Shown one piece after another: positions 22,803 to 33,676 of a DNA stretch of 64,000 nt. The notes below the pieces were generated by a model. The model searched no databases. It had not been told where the DNA came from and worked only from the letters and a program-made list of their open reading frames with translations. Location of the stretch: positions 62,001 through 126,000 of the forward strand of contig NW_004457635.1 in assembly GCF_000203815.1 (NCBI RefSeq), read 5' to 3'. Source of the stretch: Cavenderia fasciculata. Taxonomy: Eukaryota > Evosea > Eumycetozoa > Acytosteliales > Cavenderiaceae. Each line of letters starts with the position of its first letter. Position 1 is the stretch's first letter. Both the position numbers and the translations under genes were made by a program.

Positions 22803-24471
22803 ATGAATACAAACCCCAATACACAAATAATACCACCTTTTAGATTCGCAATCATTGAAGAAGGTTTATATAGAGGATCATACCCAACAGAAAAGAACTT
22901 TAGATTTTTAAAGAGGTATAGTATCATGATAATGATGAATGATGATGTTGATGATGATGATGATTATTAACACAAAGAGTCTTATATAGATTAAAATTAA
23001 AGACTATAGTATCATTGACACCTAAACCACCATCAAAGCCATTCCTTAACTTTTGTGAGCAATATGGGACTACAAGCAAACACTTTGCAGTATCAAAGTT
23101 TAAGGATGATGTTACTATCAGTGCATCTCAAGTTGTACAGTTATTAGAGGTATGCTATGATAGATGAAAGATATTATACATACACTATACAATCAATCTC
23201 TAACATTCATTCTATGATAGATGATGATTGATCCAGCCAATTTACCATTATATTGTCATTGTTTGGATGGTGCTAATGTAACGGGCACGATATTTATGTG
23301 TTTGAGAAAGTTGGAGAATTGGAACTTGTCGGCGATCATTTCAGAGTTTACTAGGTTCACAAGAGGTAGTTGCATTACTTCGTCTGAATCAGAGTTTGTA
23401 GAGACGTTTAAAGCAGAGATTGATGTGCCATTGACCATCCCATCGTGGTTGTGGCAAGGAGTGAGAATGAGTAAGCATCCTACTCTCAAACTGCGACTTG
23501 TCAGTGGCACAACACACCCATCTTTGACGGCTGCTGGCGTGGTTGTACCTGGATCGGCGCCACTCTCGTCGTCAACTGCTACATTTTCAAATATACCTGT
23601 CAATAATCTAAACTCACTGGCTGGTAATTCCAACCTTGGACAATCACCAATCTCTTCATTCTCATCGATTGCATCACCAATTATTAATTCTACTAGTACT
23701 GCCGCCGCCGCCAACACAACCACTTCTATCCCATCATCTTCTATTTTATTATCAACTCTAACTACTATTAGTAACACTCAGGCACAACAACAGCAACAAC
23801 AACAGCAACAGCAACAACCAACTCAAACACAACAACAACAACAACCAATACAATCATCGCAGCAACCAACTCAAACACAACAACAATCAATTGGAGATGT
23901 TAAATCAATTAATAATACAAATACAAATATATCGACTACCGCTACGAGTACTACAACTACTACTACTCAATCGACAACGATAAAGTTTGATATACAATCA
24001 CCTCGAGCAACTATATCATCACCTCCCAATACACCTGCCTCCTCTGCTTCAACTAGTATTTCAAATCTATTAACAAATCCAAAGGATAAAGATAAAAAGA
24101 AAAAGAGTAAGAAATAGATAATAGTTAATATTAATATCTACATACATTTATTAATTTAATCATTTATTTTTATTATTATAGTTGAAGAAATTAAATTACA
24201 ATTTGATGCAGGTAAATTTAATTTACCAGTAGAGAGTAAATCATTGGATGCTTTGGCATTGGAAAGATCACCTCCATTGAGTCATACACAATCAAATGTA
24301 AACAGCACAATTACCACTAGCAATATATCATCTACCAACTCTTCTGGAAATAATAGTTCATTGGCAACACCAACATCAAACAGAACATTATTACAAACAT
24401 CATCAGAGTTTTCCTTTACCAATGTAAATCTTTTAAATACTTTGAATAATAGTTCAACTCCTCCAAAATAA
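22803..24471 (+). CDS. OCA4/Siw14-family atypical dual-specificity phosphatase-like protein, arginine of P-loop missing
   Basis: Four exons (22803-22915, 22990-23149, 23221-24106, 24182-24471) give 482 residues. The N-terminal domain (about 10-185) matches the plant/fungal atypical DSP family: FAIIEEGLYRGSYPTEKNF, LKLKTIVSLTPK, and the P-loop region LPLYCHCLDGANVTGTIF followed by CLRKLENWNLSAIISEFTRF. In an active CX5R loop the residue after the five would be Arg; here it is Val (C-LDGAN-V). The catalytic Asp loop is also unclear, so I infer a pseudophosphatase, perhaps of an inositol-pyrophosphate-binding type like yeast Oca4. Residues 200-430 are Ser/Thr/Gln/Asn low complexity. A final segment (VEEIKLQFDAGKFNLP-like) begins after the last intron. 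Confidence 0.8.
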
Positions 24472-25149
24472 AAAGGAACAAGTAATAATAATAATTAAAA
24501 AAAAAAAAGAAAAGACAATAATCAGCTTTAGTAAAGATTTTGACCAAATATAGAAATGGGAATAGACAATATATTTCATGAATCTAATCATTTGATTGGT
24601 AAGTCTGTTTAGTTACAATCCAATACAAAGAGATTAAACTAATACCTTCTTTTTCTAGTATAGATCCAAAAATTCAATTTTCAAAGGAACCAAGTGATGA
24701 GACTTGTTTTTGGACAAAGGGTTTGAGAGAGAGAGAGTCTGAGAGGTGACTGCTCTTTTTTGGCAATTGCCTAAAAAGGAGTGTTTGGGATGTCATTGCT
24801 CGAGCAATGGATAGAGAGACAACCAGATTCTTCAGATAACTAGTGCAGTCAATGACTAACCATTCAATTAACTACATATTTTCTATTTTCCATTTATTAT
24901 TCAGGTAATTTCCAATTCCGTTGTCTATATATTTGGACCAAGAAACATTTGACTAAATTGTCTAAACAACAATCAAACTCTCAATAATATTTTCTATTAT
25001 CTACATACAATAACAAATATTTTCTTTTATCCACAACTCACAAGTCGATATACAGACAAATTAATTAAAATATTATACTATCATATCTACTTTTTATTAT
25101 ATATTACCCATTCTATTTATTATTCATAATATTTAAAAGTTTGGTGACA
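24472..25149. other. Intergenic region with two palindromes
   Basis: This is 5' flank of the first C2 gene. It contains a 24-bp palindrome with one mismatched pair at 24755-24778 and a perfect 16-bp palindrome at 24794-24809, only 15 bp apart. GA repeats precede them. No gene was seen. Confidence 0.55.
24755..24809. promoter_or_regulatory. Paired palindromes upstream of C2-domain gene
   Basis: 24755-24778 is a near-perfect palindrome around GGCAATTGCC with T-run and A-run arms, and 24794-24809 is CATTGCTCGAGCAATG. They could be dimer-binding sites or, read as one RNA, a hairpin ending in a short A/T run. A regulatory role is inferred only from the symmetry. Confidence 0.4.
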
Positions 25150-26449
25150 ATGAGCACTCAAGTACAACAACAACATCAGGGTAAATCCCACGAAACTCCC
25201 TCCACCTCTCAACAACCAAGCAGTGGCCATCCCCAAGAACAAACCACTGGCGTTCAAACATCCCCAACCTCGTTACGCAAGGGTGATGATTTTGAAAAGG
25301 GTGGAGACAACAAATTACAACAACAATCATCTGACATTCAACAACAAAGGGGTGAAGAGCAACCATCATCAGTTTCTGATACTTCACAACAACAAGGTGA
25401 ACAACAACCATCGTCTGTTCAATCGGGTGAAGAACAACAATTTGGTACTCAACCATCTTCAACTGATCCATCACAACAACAACAAACTGGCCAACCAGAG
25501 TTACAACAACGAGAACAAGAACAACAACGTTCACCACAAGAACTCCGCAAGGACAAGGAAGGAGTTATTCTTACTCCACCACAAGGTTCCAGATTCTCCA
25601 TGAATGTTAACAACCAACTCAACGTTAGATTCATCAGTGCCAAGAATCTTGTCGCTCCGTCGTCCTCCTCATCATCGTCGTCCTCCTCCTCGTCAGAACC
25701 ACAGGTCAACCCATTTGTCAAGGCCAAGTTCTCTTCGAGAATCAAATCCTACCAAACCGACGTCTGCCACAAGTCTTTGACTCCACAATGGAACCAATCC
25801 ATGATCATGGACATTAGCAATGCTCAGTCTGACATTATCATCTTTGAGGTGTGGGACAAGGACAGAGTCGGTAGTGACCAACTCATTGGTTTTGTTCCAG
25901 TCGATCCATCACTCTTACCAAAGGGTAGCGAAGTTACCACTTGGGAAAAACTATCCTATGTATGTAAACAAAATAATATTTAAATACGTAATCTTTTTTT
26001 ATTAATATTTATTTATCGTTTAGGTACCACATGGTGATCTTAATATTGCTTTGATGGCAATTAGTTTTGGATTGGATTCTACTCCACAAGATTATCCAAA
26101 CCAATACGAGGAATGGAGACAACGTATTCCACCAGTCCAACCAAATGGATCGGACAAGCACAAGGGCAAGGACAAAGGTAAAAAGGACAAGGAGAGAGAG
26201 ATGGAGGAAAAAGATAAGGAAAGAGAAATGGAGGACAGAGAAGGACAAGGAGAAAGGGATGACAAGAAACCAAAGACTGAACAACAGGATTTGGAGAGAA
26301 CCCAAGGTCCATATGTCGGTAAAACTGTTCCACATGGTTACATGATTAGCAATGGTTGGGTCAAGAAGAAACCAACAATGTCTGAAACCGCCTCACAAAA
26401 GATTGGAAGTGGATTTGCATCATTAAAAAAGGCTGTAGGTCAACTATAG
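25150..26449 (+). CDS. C2-domain protein with Gln-rich N-terminus (degenerate Ca2+ loop 1)
   Basis: Two exons (25150-25959, 26024-26449) give 411 residues. The start is the first ATG; the codons just upstream lack one. Residues 1-140 are Gln/Ser/Pro-rich. The C2 domain (about 145-275) reads LNVRFISAKNLVAP, then a Ser run, EPQVNPFVKAKF, SLTPQWNQSMIM, FEVWDKDRVGSDQLIGFVPV and PKGSEVTTWEKLSYVPHGDL. In the paralogue at 29.9 kb loop 1 is ADLNGKSDPY. Here it is replaced by about 13 Ser, and the acidic Ca2+ ligands of that loop are gone, while loop 3 (DKDRVGSD) remains. After the C2 domain come a Lys/Glu/Asp-rich region and a conserved end: VPHGYMISNGWVKKK, then GSGFASLKKAVGQL. The role is probably membrane or vesicle association. 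Confidence 0.85.
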
Positions 26450-26636
26450 ATAGATTTCTCTTCCACTTTTCCAACAACAACTCATCATAATCTCTATTAT
26501 AAACAACAAATTAAATCAAATAATTATTCATCTCAATTTCAAATACAATCCATCATAACTTTTAAAACAAAAAAATAAATAAATAATTTAATATTAAATT
26601 TTGGATTAAAATTAAAGATAATCAACTTTTGATTTA

Positions 26637-29120
26637 TTATCTATCTTCTTTTCTTTGTTGCCATTTATTCATTAATCCTTTAATTTTACCACCTTTTTTT
26701 TCTTCTTCCAAATCAATATCACTATTAATATTATTTCTATTTTGTTTCCATTTACCCAACATTCCTTTAATTCTTCCAGGAGTAATATTATTATTATTAT
26801 TTTGTTGAGTAATTTCATTATTATTATTATTATTTTCATTTTCAATTTCTAAAATATATTGATCTTGATTAATAATATTACAATATTCTAGAGATCCTTC
26901 TTCATTGATATCATTATTTTCCTCTTCAAATTCTAATCCTTTTCCATTTAGTTGTTGTTTAATGATCCAATCAAAATAATCTTGTAGGGCAAATTTTTGC
27001 ATGTGTGTTAGACTATTTCTTCCTATCAAACTGTATGGATCTATAAATTCCTCTGATTGAATATTCAAAAAGAGGAATTGAATGATTTCATAATGACCTT
27101 TTTGAATCACTGTTGTCATGGTTTCTTTTGAAAACCATTCAAATATATCTATTCTGTTGTAATACAAAAATAAAAGGCAGTCCATCCTGCCATACTCTGT
27201 ACATCTTGCAAGTGTGCCCGAAGAAAAGTATACATGGCCACCGACACGGTGTAGGAATTTAAGAGATTTAATGCTCCCATTGACCGCCAAATAGTCTGTG
27301 ATATGGGAGCTAAACCCATCCAACTTGTTCTTTTCAAACCAAAGTTGGAGTATCTCTAATGGATCCGGTCCCTTTGTGAGACAGCGCCATATATTTTCTA
27401 GTACTATTTTTTCATTGATATCCCATAGCAAGCGAAGAGGCTCTGCTGATTGACAACCAATCACGAACCCTCGAATATGGTCAGGTTGGAGACACACTTG
27501 ATAGAGCGGGATCAGCCATGCAACCATTTTATCTCGCCCGGGTCCACTATGTGGTTGGTTCAAGTAGGATGTGACAATGGATACATCTGGGCGGTTTGAA
27601 ATGTCATCCAGTCGTAGTGGCACAGAGATTTTAAAATGCTCCAAGGATGTTGAAAAGAGTTCAATAGAATCTCTGGAACAGGCAGAATCTAGCAACGAAC
27701 ACATGATGAATCCTGGAGGAAACGATGATTCACTGTACCCACATTCTAGTAGATACTTTACCACACCTACATAGTTGCCAGTACCAGTCAGAGCCACATC
27801 CTTTGTGATGAGTGGCGAGATTGGTCCTCCAAATATCTCGACATTTTCTCGCAACCAAATAACTATCTGCAAGTCACCTCTCAATGCAGCAGTACGAAAT
27901 GATTCCTGGATTGGGTTGACAGAGTTTTCAACCAAAAACTTGATGGTCTGTAGTGATGCACGTTGACATGCACGTTCAAATACATTATTACTCTTTCTAA
28001 ATTCCTTGGGGCAGTTGGCATAGATGTACCGTGTCAATGGTTCACTGTGTGTCGCTAGAAACACGGTTCTGTCTGACAACCGTACCTTTGATCGTTTGTA
28101 AAGCCAAGCAAATATATCGACCAACCCAAACTCGGCCAAATCATCGTATCCCCAACCCGACAGATACTTGTCACCAAATCGTTGATAAACAAGTTGAACC
28201 ATCTCCAATGACTTTGATTTGATTGCATGATCAACCATTGGAATTTTTAACAACTCTATAGGATTTTCTAATCTACCCTCATCAATCAATCCAAATAATA
28301 ATATTACGATTTCAATGTTTGTAGAATGTACTCTTAAATTTTAGAAATTAAAAATGGATTAGAATATATTTATGAATAGTTTGTTTGTTTGTTATATATG
28401 TTATACATACGCATTGATAAGAGATAATATAGTAATCTTTACATTTGGATGAGAGATTGATAAATAACGAATGACATTTATATGTTTACCTTTGTAACTA
28501 GCTAATTCGTATGCAGTGTCAGGTACTTGAATATTGTATTGTCGATTTAAATAATGAATGATATGATGGTGTCCGTGTTCGGCAGCCATTAGCATTGTGG
28601 TAGTTGTAGGTGCAATGTTATACTTTTCAATGGCATAACAAAGACAGTCTAGACGACCAGAAGCAGCTATATTATCGACCACCCAACTAGGAGACTCGTA
28701 ACAATCACCACAAGATTCATGAGGAGGTGGTCTTGTCTTTGCCGAAGGATAGTTCTTTTCCCAATAGTCATATGCCAACCGATGTCCAAAGTAAAGAGGA
28801 AACCTACGATGAATCAGTTTTAGAAACTGTAGGTTCTTGCAATACCTCAACAGTTTGGGCATCGAATTAAAGTAGAGTATGAATAGTTTATCATATTTCA
28901 ACTTTTGACATAATAACTTGATATTACTCTCCTCTTTCAAAGATCTATCGATATGTTGATCATCGACAATGTTAAATGTCAAGTAAGACAACCGATCACT
29001 TGGGATCTCTCTAAATCGATAAGACACCAAACCAAGTTGAGCATGTATCGTCGGTACATGACCAAGTATCTTTCTCCACAAGTACTTATTCTTTATAATA
29101 AATGTAAATGTTTCTTCCAT
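26637..29120 (-). CDS. Second dictyostelid ankyrin-repeat-type protein
   Basis: Two exons (29120-28411 and 28332-26637) give 801 residues; the join makes INA-VHSTNIEIVILLF. The N-terminus carries the same family motif as the gene at 18.25 kb (IIKNKYLWRKILGHVPTIH). Ankyrin-like units follow, for example MLMAAEHGHHHIIHYLNRQ, ASYKGKHINVIRYLS, KSLEMVQLVYQRFGD, AALRGDLQIVIWLREN, GNYVGVVKYLLECGY, EYGRMDCLLFLYYNR and KGHYEIIQFLFLN. The last 120 residues are Asn/Glu-rich and contain two copies of a basic motif, GRIKGMLGKWKQNR and GKIKGLMNKWQQRK. No enzymatic domain was seen. It is a member of a lineage-expanded family. Confidence 0.8.
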
Positions 29121-29879
29121 TTCTCTATCTATCTGTGTAAATAAAAAAGATAGTTACGAAGTAATCAAACGGCACAAATGCACTACTTTTAATTCAATGA
29201 ACCTGTGATTTTCAAGAGAACACACGACTTATTATTATTATTAGTGTGAGTAGAGAGTACTACTATTCTTGTTGCATTGTTAACATTTTAGATTAATCTC
29301 TTTTCTATCTATCAATATTTACACTATTTATTGTTTGGTTGAAATTCTGATAAAAGTTAACTTGGTTGTTAAACAATGCTGAATGCCATGTACTGAGACT
29401 TTAAGAATATTCAACACCTCACTTTTTCATCGTCCATTCAAATAAATCAATTTCATGTTCTGTAGAGAGAGAGAGAAAAAAGAATAATAATTGGTGGGTG
29501 TCAGACGAACTACTACTATCACCACACTTTCCTCCCTTTGCCCCCCCTCACAACTTGATAAATCCAATAATAATAATAAATTAAAATTATTATTATTTTT
29601 TTTCTTTCCTCTGAACACATGTGTTCAGTAGCTTGCTGCTACTGTATTTAATTCTAAAAGTCTCCAACACCTCTATTAGTCTACATCACACCTTCCCATT
29701 ATTTTTTTTTATATACATATACAGCAATAATTAACAAGTAAACTTTAATACCTATCCTACCTACAATACACTACTACACTTCACTTTTTGTAAATCTACT
29801 TTTATCATTTTTCATAGTCGTCGTCGTCGTTTCGTCATCTTTTGTTTTACACTGCGACAAACTGTACATTAATTAAAGA
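29121..29879. other. Divergent promoter region, no gene seen
   Basis: This lies between the ankyrin-type gene and the second C2 gene. It has poly-T and ATT runs and a GTCGTC repeat at 29818-29830. No RNA gene was recognised. Confidence 0.5.
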
Positions 29880-31190
29880 ATGAGTGCACCTCCAAAACCA
29901 CCATCAAAGAATCCAAATCCAGGAGCTCCTCCCCCACCAGCAGGTACTGCTGCTGCTCCATACCAACCTGCTCCAGGACAGTATCCACCAGCTGCTGGAG
30001 GACAACAGCAATACCCACCTCAACCATACCAAGGTGCTCCTCCTCCCGGTCAATACCCTCCACCAGGACAACAACAACAATACCAATACCCACCTCCTGG
30101 ACAACAACAAGGTGGGCAACAATACCCACCACAACCACAAGGTCAATACCCACAACCCGGACAACAACCACAACAAGGACAATACCCACCTCCAGGACAA
30201 CAACCACAACAAGGTCAATACCCTCCACCAGGACAACAGTATCAACAATACCCACCACCAGGCCAACAATATCAACAATACCCTCCACCAGGACAACAAT
30301 ACCAACAATATCCACCACCACAACAACAACAAGGACAATACCCACCTCCAGGAGTAGGACAATATCAGCCACCTCCACCAGCTGGTCAAGGATACCCTGT
30401 TTCAACGGCCAAACCAGGTGTGGCAACTGGTAAGAACCTAGTTCCACCTCCAGGATCTAGATTCACTCATGCTCCAATCAATCAATTGAGTATCAAGATT
30501 CACAGTGCCAAGAATCTTATTGCCGCCGATTTGAATGGAAAGTCAGATCCATATGTTCGTCTAAGAGTAACATCCAACTCTAGAACATTCCAAACTAAAG
30601 TCATTCCAAAAAATCTCAATCCAGTTTGGAATGAAAGCTTCATCGTTGAAATTCAAAATGCACAATATGATCTTGTGGTTGTTGAAGTTTATGATAAAGA
30701 TGCTGTCGGAAGTGATGACTTGATTGGTTTTGTTCCAATTGATCCTGCTTTATTACCAAAGGGTATTGAAGTTACTACTTGGGAAAAATTATCTTGGGTA
30801 TGAATTTAAAAAAAACATAAAACAAGAATATTGTATTAATTATTTAATGTTTAGGTACCACATGGAGATATTAATCTTTCAATAACTGCAGTTAATTTTG
30901 GACTTGAAAATGTTCCACCACAATATCCACAAGAATATATTAATTGGAGAACTGCCTTGCCATCGGTCAGCAAGAAGGGTAATGAAAAATCAAAGAAGAA
31001 AAAAGACAAAAACAAAGTATCAAAGCATAGCAGTGGTAAAGGTATGGGTCCATTCACAGGAAAGGCTCCACCCTACGGCTACACAATTTTGAATGGATGG
31101 GTAAAGAAACAAAAATCCATAGTTGATAAAGTATCAAAAGATATTGGAAAAGGTTTTAAATCTTTGAAAAAAGCTATTGATAAATTATAA
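29880..31190 (+). CDS. C2-domain protein with Pro/Gln/Tyr-rich repeat head
   Basis: Two exons (29880-30797, 30855-31190) give 417 residues. Residues 1-180 are a head of PGQQ-YPPP-type repeats (units such as QQYPPPGQQYQ), like the disordered Pro-Gly-Tyr tails of copine- or annexin-type membrane proteins. The C2 domain (about 195-310) has LSIKIHSAKNLIAADLNGKS then DPYVRLRV, NLNPVWNESFIVEI and VEVYDKDAVGSDDLIGF. All five expected Asp positions of the Ca2+ loops appear present, so Ca2+-dependent phospholipid binding is likely. The C-terminal region (WEKLSW-VPHGDINLS, later GKAPPYGYTILNGWVKK, and SLKKAIDKL) matches the 25.1 kb paralogue, including intron position and phase. Confidence 0.88.
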
Positions 31191-31234
31191 AACATTTAAT
31201 TAATTTATAAATACAAATAAACATTATTTTATTA

Positions 31235-33273
31235 TTATTCATTTAAATGCCAATCTTCCTTATCCCAAAATTTCAAGAACCTTGTAGTTAATTCCCATTC
31301 GCTTCCACCTCGATGAGGTACATTTGCGCATGATTGTTTGATAGAGGGTGGGATATTTTGGCAAATGTTGGGACGAGCAGGATTGCAACTGACAGTTTTC
31401 AAATGTTTTGGTATGGCCAACCAATGTGGTGCTATATCATAGGTATCGGGAAATTCTAAATATTCACAACTATCTGGAATAATTCCATGTCCCAATATTT
31501 GATCAAACCCAGCACCTAGGTGAAATAAATATAAAATAAATATGTAATTTTGAATCATTCTGATTCTAATATATATCATATATTAGCTTACCTAATTTAA
31601 TATGAGTAACTCCATTTGGAATATCATTGGGAAGTAATTTTAAAGAAATGTTTAAACCATATGGTTGATAATCAAAATAAATTGTTGACGGTGGCATAGA
31701 TGACTTTAGATAGAAATCATACTCTCCGTAAATACCAAAATACTTTATGTTGTTGTTTGGTGGTAATAGCCTTGCATCGAATCGACACTTGAATCCACTG
31801 ATAAATAGTATGGAAATGCTTGGTGGCAGAACGGAAACGAGTGGAGTCTCCTCAAAATCAATCAGTGTCAATGTAGTGATTGAAGGTGGGATGCAGCGAT
31901 CGCTCAAAGTAAAGTCTCCATCCAACTGAAGGTCTTTGACGGTTGAAGGAATCGATCCTTCCAAGAGTGTGGTAGGTTGGTCGCACTTTAAGTATAGGTA
32001 TTGCACAGAAGATGGAGGAATACATTGAGGTGAATTGACAGATAGGTTAATGGAGAGGTACCTAACACTTGATGGAATAGTGTGGCTGGATGATGATCGA
32101 TCGGATCCCATCTCGACTATACAATCATCAAGATACAAATGTTCGATTGTATTGGGTAGAGATCCAATACAAACATCTGGATCATCCTTTGTTGTTGAAT
32201 TCATATCATCATCATCATCATCATCCTGATCTTCTTTAACTTTATTATCTTTGATAATGGTTAGACAATAGAGTTGTTTAAGATTAAAGAGATAGGGATG
32301 AACCAATGTAGATGGGATAAAAAGTATCTTTATATTGTGTGGTAAGAGATCATCAGTGTCTGAGCAATGATTGCAAACCACTCCATTTGGGATACTGAGT
32401 AACTCTAGTGTATCTGGAAAGAGTTGTTTCTTCATCTCTTGTCTGACCGCCCCAAGAGCGAGGTGAGTTGTAAATGGTGGGATTGATCCAACCTCTATCG
32501 GTCCACCAACTTTAATCTTTGTAAAGTGATCTGGAATGAGTCCAGGAGGGATTGGATCCTCAATCAACGAGATGAATTGTTTACAATGATGATTGATGAG
32601 ACCGTCTTCATTCTCTTTGAAATATATTAGGTCTCTGACACTCTTTATATAGACTCTATTGTATCGTTTTGGGATTTGATCAATTCTTTCATTACTCTTG
32701 TAAGATGTAATTGTATCGATTGATGGTAATCGTGGGAATACTACAGTATCCTTCCACTTGATCGCATCTTTACAAGTCATCAATAGATTCATCACACTTT
32801 GATTATGATCTTCACGTTGTAATATTGATATCATCGATACTCTAAACAATGAATCTTTAACTAAATTCAACGTGATTAAAAGTAACAATCATTAGTAAAA
32901 TAAAGAAAGATATAGGATGTCAAACGCTCTTTTGTTACTTACAAAAATGATTTGTTGTTGTTGTTGTTGATGATGATGATGATGAAGATACATCAATCTT
33001 TTTTCTCTTTTTTGTTGTATTATATATATTGTCTTGTTGAAAGTCATGAAAATGATGATGATGATGATGATCTTTATCATTATCAATATTTAATAGAATC
33101 GATTGTTTAAATGAATCGATACAATCTAAATAATGATTGTTCATTAACTGTTGGTGTTGTGTTACATTGTCGTTGTCATCATCATGTATTATCTTTTGAC
33201 AACATATTCTACAAACACCTCCTTTTCTATTACTTGTGATTGTATTATCTGTTGATTCCATGTCATGACACAA
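31235..33273 (-). CDS. FNIP-repeat (leucine-rich-type) protein
   Basis: Three exons (33273-32943, 32860-31592, 31515-31235) give 626 residues, or 622 from the next Met at 33261. The N-terminus has a Cys cluster (VCRICCQKI) and a His run (KDHHHHHHF). After a segment rich in basic and hydrophobic residues come many degenerate FNIP/LRR-type units with the pattern IP-x(4-5)-L-x-L: PPFTTHLALG, PDTLELLSIP, PHNIKILFIP, PNTIEHLYLDD, PSSVRYLSIN, PSSVQYLYLK, PSTVKDLQLDG, PSITTLTLIDF, PNGVTHIKLGAGFDQ. Such repeats form a curved solenoid and are one of the largest protein families of dictyostelids, often next to F-box segments. No catalytic domain was seen and the partner is unknown. The gene is divergent from the Hsp70-like gene. 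Confidence 0.83.
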
Positions 33274-33676
33274 TCAAAAGAAATATATTTCTAAAGGGGA
33301 GGAGGTTTGTTTTGTCTGGACTCAACTCCTGCACCAGATCATTGATGAATCTGTTTTTCATGGATAAACCTACTTGCTTGTTATATCGGTTGTATTCAAA
33401 ATTAATTCATTGTTAATATTTGTAATATTATTATTATTCATAAATTTAATATTAATTTCACCAACTACTTTTGTGTGACAAAACTATTAAAAATTATTAA
33501 AAATTTATTTTCGAAAAACGAACGAAACCACACCAAAACGAGAATCCGTATTTTACTGTTTTATTATTAGTTCTCTCTTTTTTGTTTTTTTTTGTTAAGG
33601 AAGAAGAATCATTATAATCATTCAATAGGTTATTATTTATATTTATATATATCATATATTACTTTAAAATACAAAG
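33274..33676. other. Divergent promoter region, no gene seen
   Basis: This lies between the FNIP-repeat gene and the Hsp70-like gene. It is AT-rich and contains the repeated AAAAATTATTAAAAATTT-type run at 33489-33510. I see no clear heat-shock-element array. Confidence 0.45.

Noticed and set aside
29869-30447. Long antisense and alternative frames over the Pro/Gln-rich head of the second C2 gene
   Set aside because: Artefacts of the repetitive CCA/CAA codons; only the frame leading into the C2 domain is meaningful.
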